From: Tsukamurella asaccharolytica
GTDB taxonomy: Bacteria > Actinomycetota > Actinomycetes > Mycobacteriales > Mycobacteriaceae
Reading direction: 5' to 3'
NCBI RefSeq assembly: GCF_007858435.1
Contig: NZ_VIGW01000006.1
Coordinates: 1 to 64,000, forward strand
DNA length: 64,000 nucleotides
Position 1 is the stretch's first letter. Every line of letters begins with the position of its first letter. Below the pieces are notes generated by a model, which saw only the letters and a list, made by a program, of their open reading frames with translations, was not told where the DNA came from and did no database searches. Both the position numbers and the translations under genes were made by a program. Below are positions 8,129 through 18,312 of the stretch, in pieces.

Positions 8129-8857
8129 GTGAGTTCCGCATTGCAGTCAGGTGCCGCGGTCGACCTCGCGCGCGCCGTACTGGAGGCCGACGAGGGCGCC
8201 CGGGTGGGCGCGCACGTCGCCACGGTGGTCGAGGACGAGTTCGCGGTGGCCCATTACTTCGAGGCCGACCTGCCCGCGTACCGCGGCTGGCAGTGGTGCG
8301 CCGTGATCGCCGCCACCCCGGGGGGCGAGCTCACGGTGTCCGAGACCGCGCTGCTCCCGGGCCCCGGTTCCCTCACGGCCCCGGAGTGGGTGCCGTGGGA
8401 GGAGCGCATCCGCGCCGGCGACCTCGCCCCGGGCGATACGCTGCCGCCCCGCGAGAACGACCCCCGCATCGAACCCGGCCACGCCCTCTCCGGCGACCCG
8501 GCGCTCGACGACGTGGCCGGCGAGATCGGCGTCAACCTGGAGCGGGTGATGTCGCGGTTCGGCCGGCTCGACGCGGCGGAGCGCTGGCTGGCCGGCGACT
8601 TCGGCCCGGAGTCGGAGATGGCCCGCGCCACGCGCTACCACTGCGGGGACTGCGCCTTCTTCCTCCCGCTGGCCGGTGCGCTGGGCGCGGCCTTCGGCGC
8701 CTGCGGCAACGAGTACTCGGCCGACGGCCACGTCGTGCACGCGCATTACGGCTGCGGCGCGCACTCCTCGGTGCCGGCACCGCCGGGCCAGGGGAGCCCC
8801 GCGTACGAGCCCTACGACGACGGCGCCGTCGAGAAGGTCCCCGCCGAGCCGGCCTGA
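8129..8857 (+). CDS. DUF3027 family protein with putative zinc-binding cysteines
   Basis: The GTG at 8129 gives 242 residues and follows a CACAAT element by 7 bases, so translation may be leaderless. The family (DUF3027) is actinobacterial and of unknown role. A Cys/His-rich segment near the C terminus, YHCGDCAFF, then GACGNEYSADG and HYGCGAHSS, looks like a metal site. It is followed after one base by the sacsin-like ATPase gene, so the two probably act together. Confidence 0.85.
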   Translation: MSSALQSGAAVDLARAVLEADEGARVGAHVATVVEDEFAVAHYFEADLPAYRGWQWCAVIAATPGGELTVSETALLPGPGSLTAPEWVPWEERIRAGDLAPGDTLPPRENDPRIEPGHALSGDPALDDVAGEIGVNLERVMSRFGRLDAAERWLAGDFGPESEMARATRYHCGDCAFFLPLAGALGAAFGACGNEYSADGHVVHAHYGCGAHSSVPAPPGQGSPAYEPYDDGAVEKVPAEPA

Positions 8858-8858
8858 C

Positions 8859-11396
8859 ATGGCCGCCGATCCCTTCGGTACGGCCGCGCTGCGCAGCGCG
8901 ACGCTCGCCGCCTGGCGCGATTCGCCCACCCGCGCCGCCGAGGACCTCGCGGCCGAGCGGGACCTCGTCACCGTCGGCTACCGCGACCGGGTCGCCGTCG
9001 AGCTGGCGCAGAACGCCGCGGACGCCGCCACGGCCGCCGGGATCCCCGGCGCGCTGGCCGTCTGGGCCGAGCCCGACGGGGTGCACGTCGCCAACACCGG
9101 CGCGCCGCTGACGAAGGCCGGGGTCGCCTCCCTCGCGGCGCTGCGCGTCTCGCCCAAGTCCGGTGGTTCCGGGGGCGCCACTCCTACCGTCGGGCGGTTC
9201 GGGGTCGGCTTCGCCGCCGTCCTGACGGTGACCGACCACGTCGAGATCCGCTCCGCCGACGGCGGCATCTCCTTCTCCGCCGCGCGCTCGCGCGCCGACG
9301 CCGGCCTCGACGAGGTCGCCGCGATGCGGCTGCCCTACCCGGTCGCGACGCCGCCCCGCGCGGGCTTCGCCACCGAGGTCGTGCTCGTCGGCGCCGATCC
9401 CGCGCTGCTCGCCGAGTTCGCCGGCCAGGCCGAGGACCTCCTGCTGGACCTGCCCGCACTGGCCACGATCACCGTCGACGAGGAGCGGTTCGCCGCCCCC
9501 GACCTCGTGACCGGGCACGGCCCGCACGCCCGCTGGGTGATCGGGGCCGACGCACGGTTCCTCCACTCCCCGACCCGCACCGACGAGCCGCTGACCCTGC
9601 CCGTGCGGGTCATCGCCGGCCTGCCGACCACGCCGGACCGGCGCCGCCTGCATCCCGACGCCGACGTCGCGCTCGCGGCCCGCGGCTACGCCGCCTTCGT
9701 GGCCGCGCAACCCGACCCGCTGCCGCTGCTGCCGCCGCGCCGCCCGCCCGCCGGCCCCGTCGACGCGCTGCTGCGGGCGGCGGTCGAGGAGGAGCTGCGC
9801 GGGCACGCCTGGGTCCCCGGGCCCGACGGTGCGCGGCTGCGCCCCGACCGCGCCGCGGTGCTTCCCGGGCTCACCGCCGAGCTGAACACGCTGGTGTGCG
9901 GGACGCTCCCGCTCGTCCCGCCGGAGTACTCCTCCGCGCCGGACGCGGCGCGCCTGGTGGCCCTCGGCGCCCGCGAGCTGACCGCGGCCGACCTCGCCGA
10001 CGCCGTACCGCGCGACCGCGATCCCGCCTGGTACGGCGAGCTGTACGCGGCGCTGGACGCCGCGCGGCTCCCCGCCGACGACCTGGGCGCGCTGCCCGTC
10101 CCGCTGGCCGACGGCCGCGTGGTGACCGGGGCGCGCGGCGCGGCGCTGGTCGCGGGTGATCCCGCGGCGCTGGCCCTGGTCACGTGGGCGCGGATCGTGC
10201 ACCCCGCGGCGGCCCACCCGCTCCTGGAGCGCGCGGGCGCCCGCACCCTCGCCGCCGCCGACCTGCTGGGCTTTCCCGCGCTCCGCGATGAGGTCGGCCG
10301 CATCGATTGGGAGACGGGCGCCGCCGACGAGGACGTCGCGCTCACCGAGGCCGTCCTGGGCCTGCTGGGCGCCGGCGGCACCGTCGGGCCGACCTGGCTG
10401 GGCGCGCTCCCCGTCCCGGGCGACGACGGGGCGCTGTACCCCGCGGACGAGCTCCTGGCCGCGGATGCTCCGCTGCGGGCGGCGCTGGGGGAGGATCACC
10501 CGTACGGCACCGTCGACCCGGATTTCGAGGCGCGGCACCCGGCGGAGGCGCTGCGGGCCCTCGGCGTCGGCTGGTCCTTCGGGGTGCTCCGCGAACCGCT
10601 GCCGACCGGGCCCGACGCGACGCTCGACGGCGCGGAGGAGTGGTGGGCGCAGCTGCCCGCCGAGCCCGACGAGCTCGTCGCCGCCCGCGACCTGGACTTG
10701 GTGGAGCACTGGGAGCCCGCGTACGCGCTGCTCGCGGAACTGCCCGGCGTGCTGGACGATCCCGACGGCTACACCGCCTGGTGGCTGCACACCCGCACCG
10801 AGCTGGGGCGGCTGCGCTCCCCGGACGACGAGACCTTCGCCGGCCTGCTCGACCCGTGCACGCACCCCGCCGCGCCGCGGCTGGGGGCCGCGCTGCTGCG
10901 CTCCGTGCGGACGCCCGCGGACGCGCAGGTCCTCGCCGACGCCCTCGCCGATCCCGCTCGCACGCCCGCACCCGCGGTGGTGATCGCGGCGCACCGGGCG
11001 ATCGCCGGCCACCGGCTGCCCGTACTCCCCGCGCGGGTGCGCGGCATCGACGGCGCGGTGCTCGACGCCGACGACGCCGCCGTGCTCGACGTGCCGCACG
11101 CCCGGTTCACCGCCGGGTCGCTGGTCTTCGGCGGGCTGGACGTCGCCGCGGCGCTCGCCGACACCCTGGACCTGCCGCTGGCGGGCACCGGGCCCGTCGG
11201 GATCCCCGCGGGAGGCGCGCGGTTCGCCCGCGGCGCACATCCCGGCGTCACGCTCGCGCAGGCGCTCGGAGCGCTGCCCGACGCGGTGGCGGTCCACGTC
11301 CACGACGACCTGGTCGTGGACGTCGCCGGGGGCGAGCGTCGCGTGCCGTACGTCGTCGTCGACGGTGTGTTGCACGTACAGTCGGGAAGATGGTGA
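8859..11396 (+). CDS. Sacsin/Hsp90-like GHKL ATPase
   Basis: This 845-residue protein has a GHKL (Bergerat) ATP-binding fold at its N terminus. The N-box-like ELAQNAADA lies at residues 48-56, NTGAP at 79-83 and GRFGVGF at 112-118. This matches the sacsin N-terminal ATP-binding-like family, often labelled molecular chaperone Hsp90 in actinobacteria. The rest is an Ala/Leu/Asp-rich region without recognised domains. The start is one base after the DUF3027 stop, and the end overlaps the PAP2 gene by 7 bases, making a three-gene operon. Client and function are unknown. Confidence 0.85.
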   Translation: MAADPFGTAALRSATLAAWRDSPTRAAEDLAAERDLVTVGYRDRVAVELAQNAADAATAAGIPGALAVWAEPDGVHVANTGAPLTKAGVASLAALRVSPKSGGSGGATPTVGRFGVGFAAVLTVTDHVEIRSADGGISFSAARSRADAGLDEVAAMRLPYPVATPPRAGFATEVVLVGADPALLAEFAGQAEDLLLDLPALATITVDEERFAAPDLVTGHGPHARWVIGADARFLHSPTRTDEPLTLPVRVIAGLPTTPDRRRLHPDADVALAARGYAAFVAAQPDPLPLLPPRRPPAGPVDALLRAAVEEELRGHAWVPGPDGARLRPDRAAVLPGLTAELNTLVCGTLPLVPPEYSSAPDAARLVALGARELTAADLADAVPRDRDPAWYGELYAALDAARLPADDLGALPVPLADGRVVTGARGAALVAGDPAALALVTWARIVHPAAAHPLLERAGARTLAAADLLGFPALRDEVGRIDWETGAADEDVALTEAVLGLLGAGGTVGPTWLGALPVPGDDGALYPADELLAADAPLRAALGEDHPYGTVDPDFEARHPAEALRALGVGWSFGVLREPLPTGPDATLDGAEEWWAQLPAEPDELVAARDLDLVEHWEPAYALLAELPGVLDDPDGYTAWWLHTRTELGRLRSPDDETFAGLLDPCTHPAAPRLGAALLRSVRTPADAQVLADALADPARTPAPAVVIAAHRAIAGHRLPVLPARVRGIDGAVLDADDAAVLDVPHARFTAGSLVFGGLDVAAALADTLDLPLAGTGPVGIPAGGARFARGAHPGVTLAQALGALPDAVAVHVHDDLVVDVAGGERRVPYVVVDGVLHVQSGRW

Positions 11397-11986
11397 CGGA
11401 CCCGAACGCATGGCCGAACCCCGTCGATCAGGGCGCGCTCGACTGGATGCTCGCGATCCGCAGCGACGCCTTGACCGCGGTGATGCGCGTGATCACGACG
11501 GTCGGGAACACGGCGTCGATGTGGGTGATCGGCATCGCGGGGTTCCTGTACCTGCTGCTGCTCCGCAAGGAACGCGGATGGGCGGTGTACTGCGGAGTCA
11601 CCCAGTTGTTCGGGCTGGGGCTGATGGTGGTGCTCAAGAGGATCTTCGGGCGCGAGCGGCCGCCGTTGCCGCCGCGGCTCGTGGTGATCTCGTCGGAGAG
11701 CTTTCCATCCGGGCACGCGCTCGTGTCGATGGTGGTCCTCGGGACGTTCGCGGTGGCCGCCTACGCGCTCAGCGGCCGGTGGTGGCCCCTGGTGGCCGCG
11801 GTGGCCGCGTCGGTCGTCATCGGCATGAGCCGGGTGTACCTGGCGGCGCATTGGCTGCTCGACGTGCTGGCGGGCTGGGCGATCGGGGCGACGGTGGTCG
11901 CGGCCGGGCTGCTGGTCCTGCGGCTCAGACGAGGCCGCGCTGTGCTCCCCGATCGCCGCGCAGGGCCGCCCGCCGCTGCAGGGTGA
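11390..11986 (+). CDS. PAP2 family lipid phosphatase
   Basis: This 198-residue membrane protein carries all three PAP2 motifs: KRIFGRERP, the PSGH loop, and SRVYLAAHWLLD with the catalytic His. It has five or so hydrophobic helices. The family removes phosphate from lipids such as phosphatidic acid or undecaprenyl diphosphate. The ATG overlaps the end of the sacsin-like gene by 7 bases. The last 62 bases overlap the convergent DUF2530 gene. Confidence 0.9.
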   Translation: MVTDPNAWPNPVDQGALDWMLAIRSDALTAVMRVITTVGNTASMWVIGIAGFLYLLLLRKERGWAVYCGVTQLFGLGLMVVLKRIFGRERPPLPPRLVVISSESFPSGHALVSMVVLGTFAVAAYALSGRWWPLVAAVAASVVIGMSRVYLAAHWLLDVLAGWAIGATVVAAGLLVLRLRRGRAVLPDRRAGPPAAAG

Positions 11987-12194
11987 GGACCGTGGCCCCT
12001 AATAGCCCCATGCCGACGCCGCAGGCACACACGATCCAGGCGTCGCCGAAGGTCTCCCGAAAGAGCAGCGTAATCACGAGAGCCATTGCGAATGCAACGG
12101 TACCTGCGACGACGACGGGCCGCGGTTCGGTCACGGCGCGGGGGAGTTCCGGCGCCGAGACGCCGTTTTCCGGCTCGCTTCCTTGAAGGTTCAT
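11925..12194 (-). CDS. DUF2530 small membrane protein
   Basis: This 89-residue protein has two hydrophobic helices (about residues 27-48 and 52-70) and a basic tail. It matches the actinobacterial DUF2530 family, of unknown role, found near the MarR/TrmH genes in related genomes. It is convergent with PAP2, and the overlapping 3' ends mean one reading frame constrains the other. Confidence 0.8.
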   Translation of the reverse strand: MNLQGSEPENGVSAPELPRAVTEPRPVVVAGTVAFAMALVITLLFRETFGDAWIVCACGVGMGLLGATVLTLQRRAALRGDRGAQRGLV

Positions 12195-12249
12195 CCGTGC
12201 TCCCGGGGTTCATGCGCGCAATTGCACTTATCGCATGTATTCTAGCGCC

Positions 12250-12690
12250 GTGACTGATAATGACGATCGGCTGGCGGGGGATCTTGCTCTCGCCACCGTG
12301 CGGTTCGCCCGCCACCTGCGCGGCCGGCGTCGCGATTCGCTCGTCTCCCTGACGCAGCTCTCCGCGCTCAACGCGCTCGCGAACGACGGGCCCCTCACCC
12401 CGGGGCAACTCGCGGCCCGCGAACGCGTGCAGCCACCGTCGATGACCCGGGTCATCGCCTCCCTCGCCGACCTGGGGCTGGTCCGTCGCGCGCCGCATCC
12501 CACCGACGGCCGCCAGGTGATCGTCAGCCTCTCCGACGAGGGGGAGCAGATCATCACGGGTGAGGCCGCGGCCCGCGAGGCGTGGCTGCGCAGCAAGCTC
12601 GACGAGCTTTCACCCGCGCAGCGCGCGACCCTCGGCGACGCGGTGGGAATTCTCAACGGCCTCATCGCGGGCGAAGAGAAGAAAAGCTGA
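12250..12690 (+). CDS. MarR family transcriptional regulator (Rv0880-like)
   Basis: This 146-residue winged-helix regulator contains the DNA-recognition stretch VQPPSMTRVIASLADLGLV and the wing APHPTDGRQVIVSL. The GTG at 12250 is chosen because TATTCT (12238-12243) ends 6 bases before it, giving a leaderless mRNA, and because it aligns with the Rv0880 start. An ATG at 12235 would precede the -10. Ligand and targets are unknown; autoregulation is usual for the family. Confidence 0.9.
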   Translation: MTDNDDRLAGDLALATVRFARHLRGRRRDSLVSLTQLSALNALANDGPLTPGQLAARERVQPPSMTRVIASLADLGLVRRAPHPTDGRQVIVSLSDEGEQIITGEAAAREAWLRSKLDELSPAQRATLGDAVGILNGLIAGEEKKS

Positions 12691-12843
12691 ATCCCGGCGA
12701 TTCCCGATCCAAATATCGAACGGCGCTCGAGGAATGACCCGGACAGAATTATTCCCATTTCGGTATTAATTCGTTCGGGTCGCCGTTTACGGTACCCGCG
12801 GTCGGGAATGCGTTTGGTTCGCCGTGGCCGATATTAGGGTGGT

Positions 12844-13653
12844 GTGGTGCCGGCGCAACCGATTCATCTGATTCGCGACGCGAATGACCCGCGCCTCAAC
12901 GACTTCCGGGACCTTTCCGCCGCGGACAAGCGGCCCGACCTCGCCCGCGGCGTGGTGCTCGCCGAGGGCGTGCCCGTGGTGGAGCGGATGCTGGCCTCGC
13001 GGTTCGTGCCGCACGCGATCATGGGCGTCGAGTCCAAGCTGGAGCGGCTGGAGGGCCTGGCGCCCCTCGTGCCGCGCTACCTCGTGACGGCCGAACTGAT
13101 GGCGCGGGTGGTGGGCTTCCACCTCAACCGCGGGGTTCTCGCGGCCGCCCGCCGGCCCGTGCCGCTGGAGGCGGGCGCCCTGCTCGACGGTGCGCGCACC
13201 GTCGTGGTGCTGGAGGGCGTCAACGACCACGAGAACCTCGGCTCGATCTTCCGCAACGGCGCGGGCCTGAGCGCCGACGCCGTGCTCTTCGGGCCGCGCT
13301 GTTCCGATCCGCTGTACCGGCGCGCGGTGCGGGTGTCGATGGGGCACGTCCTGCTGGTGCCCTTCGCGCACCTGCCGGCTGACGGGTGGCCCGCTGCGGG
13401 TCTGGGGGTGCTGGCGGAGCACGGCTTCCGGACGGTGGCGCTGACCCCGTCGGGGGAGGCGACGGTCGCGGACGCCGTGGCGGGCGGGCCCTCCCGGGTG
13501 GCGTACCTGGTGGGCGCGGAGGGCCCCGGGCTCACGCCCGAGGCGATGGCCGCGGCCGACGTGCGCGCGCGGATCCCGATGTCGCGCGGCACCGATTCGC
13601 TCAACGTCGCCACCGCCGCCGCGCTGGCGCTGTACGAGCGGGCGCGCACGTGA
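12844..13653 (+). CDS. TrmH/SpoU family RNA methyltransferase (Rv0881-like)
   Basis: This 269-residue SPOUT methyltransferase has the three family motifs: NDHENLGSIFRNG, LVGAEGPGLT (SAM loop) and IPMSRGTDSLNVATAAALALYE, the knotted C-terminal SAM site. It probably methylates a ribose 2'-O in tRNA or rRNA; the target cannot be named. GTG codons at 12844 and 12847 are both possible. The end overlaps the DUF2537 gene by four bases. The 150-bp gap upstream is AT-richer and holds no gene. Confidence 0.92.
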   Translation: MVPAQPIHLIRDANDPRLNDFRDLSAADKRPDLARGVVLAEGVPVVERMLASRFVPHAIMGVESKLERLEGLAPLVPRYLVTAELMARVVGFHLNRGVLAAARRPVPLEAGALLDGARTVVVLEGVNDHENLGSIFRNGAGLSADAVLFGPRCSDPLYRRAVRVSMGHVLLVPFAHLPADGWPAAGLGVLAEHGFRTVALTPSGEATVADAVAGGPSRVAYLVGAEGPGLTPEAMAAADVRARIPMSRGTDSLNVATAAALALYERART

Positions 13654-13931
13654 GCGCTCCCCGCTACCCGCCCCGGATCACCGGCACCGCGGTCGCGGTA
13701 CTGGTGGCGCTGCTCGTCGGCGGCGTTCTTTCCGGGCTCTTCGTGTCGGTGATGGCGGTCAACCGGTGGCTCGGGCTGTTCCTGCTCGCCCTGGGCGCCG
13801 CGGGCGCCGTGCCGGTGCTGGCCGCGTACCGGGAGCGGCCGGTGGCCCGATGGTTCTGCGCGGGCTTCGCCGGCGCGATCGCGTTCGCCCTGCTCGCGGC
13901 CGTCGTGGCGCTGACGAGCGGGCTCGTCTGA
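13650..13931 (+). CDS. DUF2537 membrane protein (Rv0882-like)
   Basis: This is a 93-residue protein with three hydrophobic helices and an N-terminal VSAPRYPPRITG. The GTG start overlaps the TrmH stop (GTGA), so translation is coupled. It matches the DUF2537 family beside TrmH in mycobacteria. No function is known. Confidence 0.85.
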   Translation: MSAPRYPPRITGTAVAVLVALLVGGVLSGLFVSVMAVNRWLGLFLLALGAAGAVPVLAAYRERPVARWFCAGFAGAIAFALLAAVVALTSGLV

Positions 13932-13966
13932 ACCAGGGCAGAAAACTTAGGACTACTATCGGACGG

Positions 13967-15253
13967 GTGCCCGGCGTCTTCGTTTCCCTGCGAGCGAGGA
14001 ACTACCGACTCTGGGCCGGAGGCCAGACGGTCAGCCTGGTGGGCACCTGGATGCAGCGCGTCGCCGAGGACTGGCTGGTGCTGGACCTCGCGCACGGCCG
14101 CGGCTGGGTGCTCGGCGTGGTGATGGCGCTGCAGTTCGGGCCCACCCTCTTCCTCTCCGCCTGGGCGGGCCTGCTCGCCGACCGCTACGACAAGCGCCGC
14201 GTGCTCATCGTCACGCAGACCGCCGCGGCGGCCTGCGCCGCGGTGCTGGCGGTGCTGACGCTGACCGGGGTCGTCGCGCTGTGGCACGTCTTCGTCCTCG
14301 CCTTCGTCTTCGGCTGCGTGACGGCGATCGCCGGTCCCTTCCGGCAGGCCTTCACGATCGAGATGGTGGGGCCCGAGCTGCTGCCGAACGCGATCGGCCT
14401 GAACTCCATGGTCTTCAACGCCGCCCGGATCGTGGGGCCCGCGATCGCCGGCCTGCTCATCGCCGGGGTGGGCACCGGGTGGGTGTTCGCGGTGAACGCG
14501 GTGTTCACGGGCGCCATCGTCGCGGCCCTCCTGCTGATGCGGGTGGGGGAGTTGCTCCCGTCGCCGCCGGTGGAGCGGGCACGCGGGCAGCTGCGGGCCG
14601 GCTTCGCGTACGTGCGGCGACGCCGCGAGCTGACGCTGGTGATGATCGCGGTCTTCTTCGTCTCCACCTTCGGCATCAACTTCCCGCTGGCGCTCTCGCT
14701 GCTGGCGCGCCACGGCTTCGGGCTGGGTGCCGACGCCTACGGGCTGTTGTCGACGGTGCTCGCCGTCGGCACGCTGACCGGGGCGCTGCTCGCCGCGCGC
14801 CGCACCGGGAGGGCGTCGCTGCGGACCTGCCTCGTGGGCGGCTTCGCTTTCGGGGTGGCTTCCGTGCTGGCGGGGCTGGCACCGTGGTTCTGGCTGGTGG
14901 CGGTGCTGCTGGCGTTCGTCGGGCTGCTGCAGATGGCCTTCACCACCTCTGCGATGAGCATCATGCAGCTCTCCGTGGATCCCGAGTACCGCGGCCGTGT
15001 GATGGGCATCTACATGCTCGCCTTCCTCGGTGGCACGCCCCTGGGTGCGCCGCTGCTCGGCGCCATCGCCGACGTGACCACCCCCGCCGCGCCGCTGCTC
15101 GTGGGCGGGGTGGTCTCCGCGGTCACCTGCGCGCTGTGCGGCCTGTACGCGCTCCGACGGTCCGCGGCCGCCGACGCGCTGCGGGGGGACGGAGCACGGG
15201 GTGCGTCGGCCGGTGCTGTGGGCGGAGATGCCGTGGCGCGCGGGGATCAGTAG
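13967..15253 (+). CDS. MFS transporter (drug-efflux type, EntS/YnfM-like)
   Basis: This is a 428-residue protein with 12 predicted membrane helices. It begins VPGVFVSLRARNYRLWAGG and has the MFS loop LLADRYDKRRV between helices 2 and 3 (motif A). The GTG at 13967 is placed 7 bases after a TACTAT -10 (13954-13959), so the mRNA is probably leaderless; longer forms run into the DUF2537 gene. The substrate is unknown, and export of a small hydrophobic compound is typical of the family. Confidence 0.9.
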   Translation: MPGVFVSLRARNYRLWAGGQTVSLVGTWMQRVAEDWLVLDLAHGRGWVLGVVMALQFGPTLFLSAWAGLLADRYDKRRVLIVTQTAAAACAAVLAVLTLTGVVALWHVFVLAFVFGCVTAIAGPFRQAFTIEMVGPELLPNAIGLNSMVFNAARIVGPAIAGLLIAGVGTGWVFAVNAVFTGAIVAALLLMRVGELLPSPPVERARGQLRAGFAYVRRRRELTLVMIAVFFVSTFGINFPLALSLLARHGFGLGADAYGLLSTVLAVGTLTGALLAARRTGRASLRTCLVGGFAFGVASVLAGLAPWFWLVAVLLAFVGLLQMAFTTSAMSIMQLSVDPEYRGRVMGIYMLAFLGGTPLGAPLLGAIADVTTPAAPLLVGGVVSAVTCALCGLYALRRSAAADALRGDGARGASAGAVGGDAVARGDQ

Positions 15254-15617
15254 TCGCGTGGAACAGCCATGCGCCCCGCGCATAATGCCAGTTCAGCGAT
15301 CCGGCTTTTCGCGATTGCCGGTGGTCGTCTCATCCTGCTCCCATAGCGCGAGCTTAGACACCGAACTGCGATTCACGATCAGACGGCGACTCTGGCGATT
15401 GAGGCGCGCATGCCGCACCTGGTGGGCTCGGTCGCACCCAGCATGCGGACGTCCGCAGCCTGGAGGACGTCAGTTACTAGGTGGCGTAAGACCGTTCGCC
15501 GTAGCCCGGCGTGCTGGGTATTCAGTTTCTGAATGGGCCGCGCAGAACGCGAGCCATGCGGTGCTCGCGCCCGGAGGGCCACAGCGCCAGTCGAGCTCTG
15601 CGGTGTCGGCGAGCGCG
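15254..15617. other. 364-bp stretch without a recognisable gene
   Basis: No frame here has convincing codon bias on either strand. A short perfect inverted repeat, ATTCAG-TTT-CTGAAT, lies at 15520-15534 and could be a hairpin. The stretch is less GC-rich than its surroundings and may be decayed DNA between the MFS gene and the convergent DUF6928-like gene. Confidence 0.4.
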
Positions 15618-16370
15618 TCAGAAACCGAAGAAGCTGCGCACCTTGCCGCGGTCCTCGTAGCTCGTGTCCTGCTGCCCGGCGGGGGGCTGCGGCGCACCGT
15701 CGGGGCCGGCGGCCTGGCCCTGCTGCGGGGCGGGACCGGGGACGCCGGAGGCCGGCACGAAGTCGATGACCTGGATGCGGGCGGGGTCGAGGTCCGTCGG
15801 CGCGAGGGGGTGCGTGAAGCGGAAGCCGAGGATCTCGCGGTTCGCCTGCTCCGCGAACTCCATCGGGTGGAAGGGCAGGGCCCGCGGGTCGGGGACGGCG
15901 CCCTCGGCATAGGTGAGCGGGTGCTCGCCCGCCCAGAACGGACCCTCGAAGAGCTCGGGCAGGCCCTCGTCCTCGAGGATGTCGACGGGGTGGGCGGAGA
16001 AGGAGCGCTTCGGCGTGCCGTCGGTGCGCAGGGCGAACCCGCCGACGGCCCGCTCCGGGGCCGTGGTCAGCAGGAACGAGCGGTGGGCGGGCACCAGGTT
16101 CCACCAGGACTCGTCGAGCTCGCTCGGTCGGTCCACGCGTAGGCCCGCGTGGGTCACGACGGTCAGCCCGCCCCACGCGCCCACGTAGACGTGCCCCGGC
16201 AGTGGAGCGGCGGCGCGGGCGAGGGACTCGGGGCGCCCGACGGCGGGCTCACCGAGCACCTGCTCGGCGATCACGCGGGACGCGGCCTCGTCGGGCCGGC
16301 CGACGATCGCGAGAATGCCCTTCGGCTCCGCGACATCGATGAACCAGATCGTCGCAGCTGGAGCTCCCAC
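15618..16370 (-). CDS. Conserved hypothetical protein, DUF6928-like
   Basis: This 250-residue soluble protein begins MGAPAATIWFIDVAEPKGIL. Segments such as HVYVGAWGGLTVV, SFLLTTAPERAVGGFALR and WAGEHPLT resemble the actinobacterial DUF6928 family. The C-terminal 40 residues are Pro/Gly/Gln-rich and disordered, ending RSFFGF. Its start is 3 bases downstream of the sepH stop, so it is likely co-transcribed with this cell-division gene. The function is unknown. Confidence 0.65.
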   Translation of the reverse strand: MGAPAATIWFIDVAEPKGILAIVGRPDEAASRVIAEQVLGEPAVGRPESLARAAAPLPGHVYVGAWGGLTVVTHAGLRVDRPSELDESWWNLVPAHRSFLLTTAPERAVGGFALRTDGTPKRSFSAHPVDILEDEGLPELFEGPFWAGEHPLTYAEGAVPDPRALPFHPMEFAEQANREILGFRFTHPLAPTDLDPARIQVIDFVPASGVPGPAPQQGQAAGPDGAPQPPAGQQDTSYEDRGKVRSFFGF

Positions 16371-16373
16371 GGC

Positions 16374-17159
16374 CTACCCGTTCTTCCCGCCGCGGACACC
16401 GAGGAGAACGTCCTCCCAGGACGGCATCTCCGGGTGCCGGCGACCGTGCTGGCCGCCCGCCGCGGCCGCGGGGGCCTGGGCGGGGCGACGCTCCTCGACG
16501 CTGCCCTCCACGACGGGGCCCGCGACGGAGCGGGGAACCGCGCGCAGGGGCTCGTCGGCGGACCGGTCGATACTCCGCAGACCCTGCCGGGCATCGGGAT
16601 CGAGCAGCCCGCGGGCCGTCTCGTCGACGGGGCTGGCGGTGCCGCCGTTCGCGCCCGGCGCGTACTTGAAATGCGCCTGGTTGCGGGACTTGCCCACGCT
16701 CCAGCTGATCGCGACCACCCAGCGGTTGTCGGCACCCTTGAAGGCGTCCCACTCGGTGGTGTCGGCGTGGCCGCGCTCGGCCAGGGCCGTGCCGATCACC
16801 TCGGCGAGGGTGACGTGCATCGGGCCGTCGCCGCGCACCGGGTGAGCGAGCTGCGCCATCTCCGCCGCGCGGGAACGCTCCAGCAGCACCGGGCCCGCGA
16901 ACCGCTTGATCCGGTGATTCGGGGCGCCGGTGAGCTCCGCGATCTCCTCGATCGTCGCGCCGGCCCGAATGCGGGCCTGGATCTCGCGCGGCGACAGGTC
17001 GGCGCCCAGTTCGAGCTCCGTCTGTGTGCCGCTTCCGAGTTCACCGCTCACGGCCGCCTTCAACGTGTCGTCGATCGGCAGGCGGAACCGTCCCGCAGGG
17101 CCCTCGCAGACCACCGACGTCCCGTCGTCGTCCACTCCCACAACCCGCAGTTCCTGCAT
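16374..17159 (-). CDS. sepH: Cell division protein SepH (DUF3071)
   Basis: SepH binds FtsZ and promotes filament assembly in actinobacteria. This 261-residue copy has the conserved N-terminal domain with a helix-turn-helix-like core (SPREIQARIRAGATIEEIAELTGAPNHRIKRF). A central region with WVVAISW follows, then a disordered C-terminal half rich in Pro and Ala, ending PSWEDVLLGVRGGKNG, a conserved tail. The ATG is 6 bases after TACCCT (plus 17166-17171). M. tuberculosis Rv0883c lies in the same order. Confidence 0.9.
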   Translation of the reverse strand: MQELRVVGVDDDGTSVVCEGPAGRFRLPIDDTLKAAVSGELGSGTQTELELGADLSPREIQARIRAGATIEEIAELTGAPNHRIKRFAGPVLLERSRAAEMAQLAHPVRGDGPMHVTLAEVIGTALAERGHADTTEWDAFKGADNRWVVAISWSVGKSRNQAHFKYAPGANGGTASPVDETARGLLDPDARQGLRSIDRSADEPLRAVPRSVAGPVVEGSVEERRPAQAPAAAAGGQHGRRHPEMPSWEDVLLGVRGGKNG

Positions 17160-17184
17160 GGTGCCAGGGTAGTTGTTCGAATCG

Positions 17185-18312
<1,128 letters not shown>

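Noticed and set aside
15379-16176. Minus-strand frame extending into the 15.3-15.6 kb gap
   Set aside because: It overlaps the DUF6928-like gene in another frame, and its gap portion gives a random-looking peptide.
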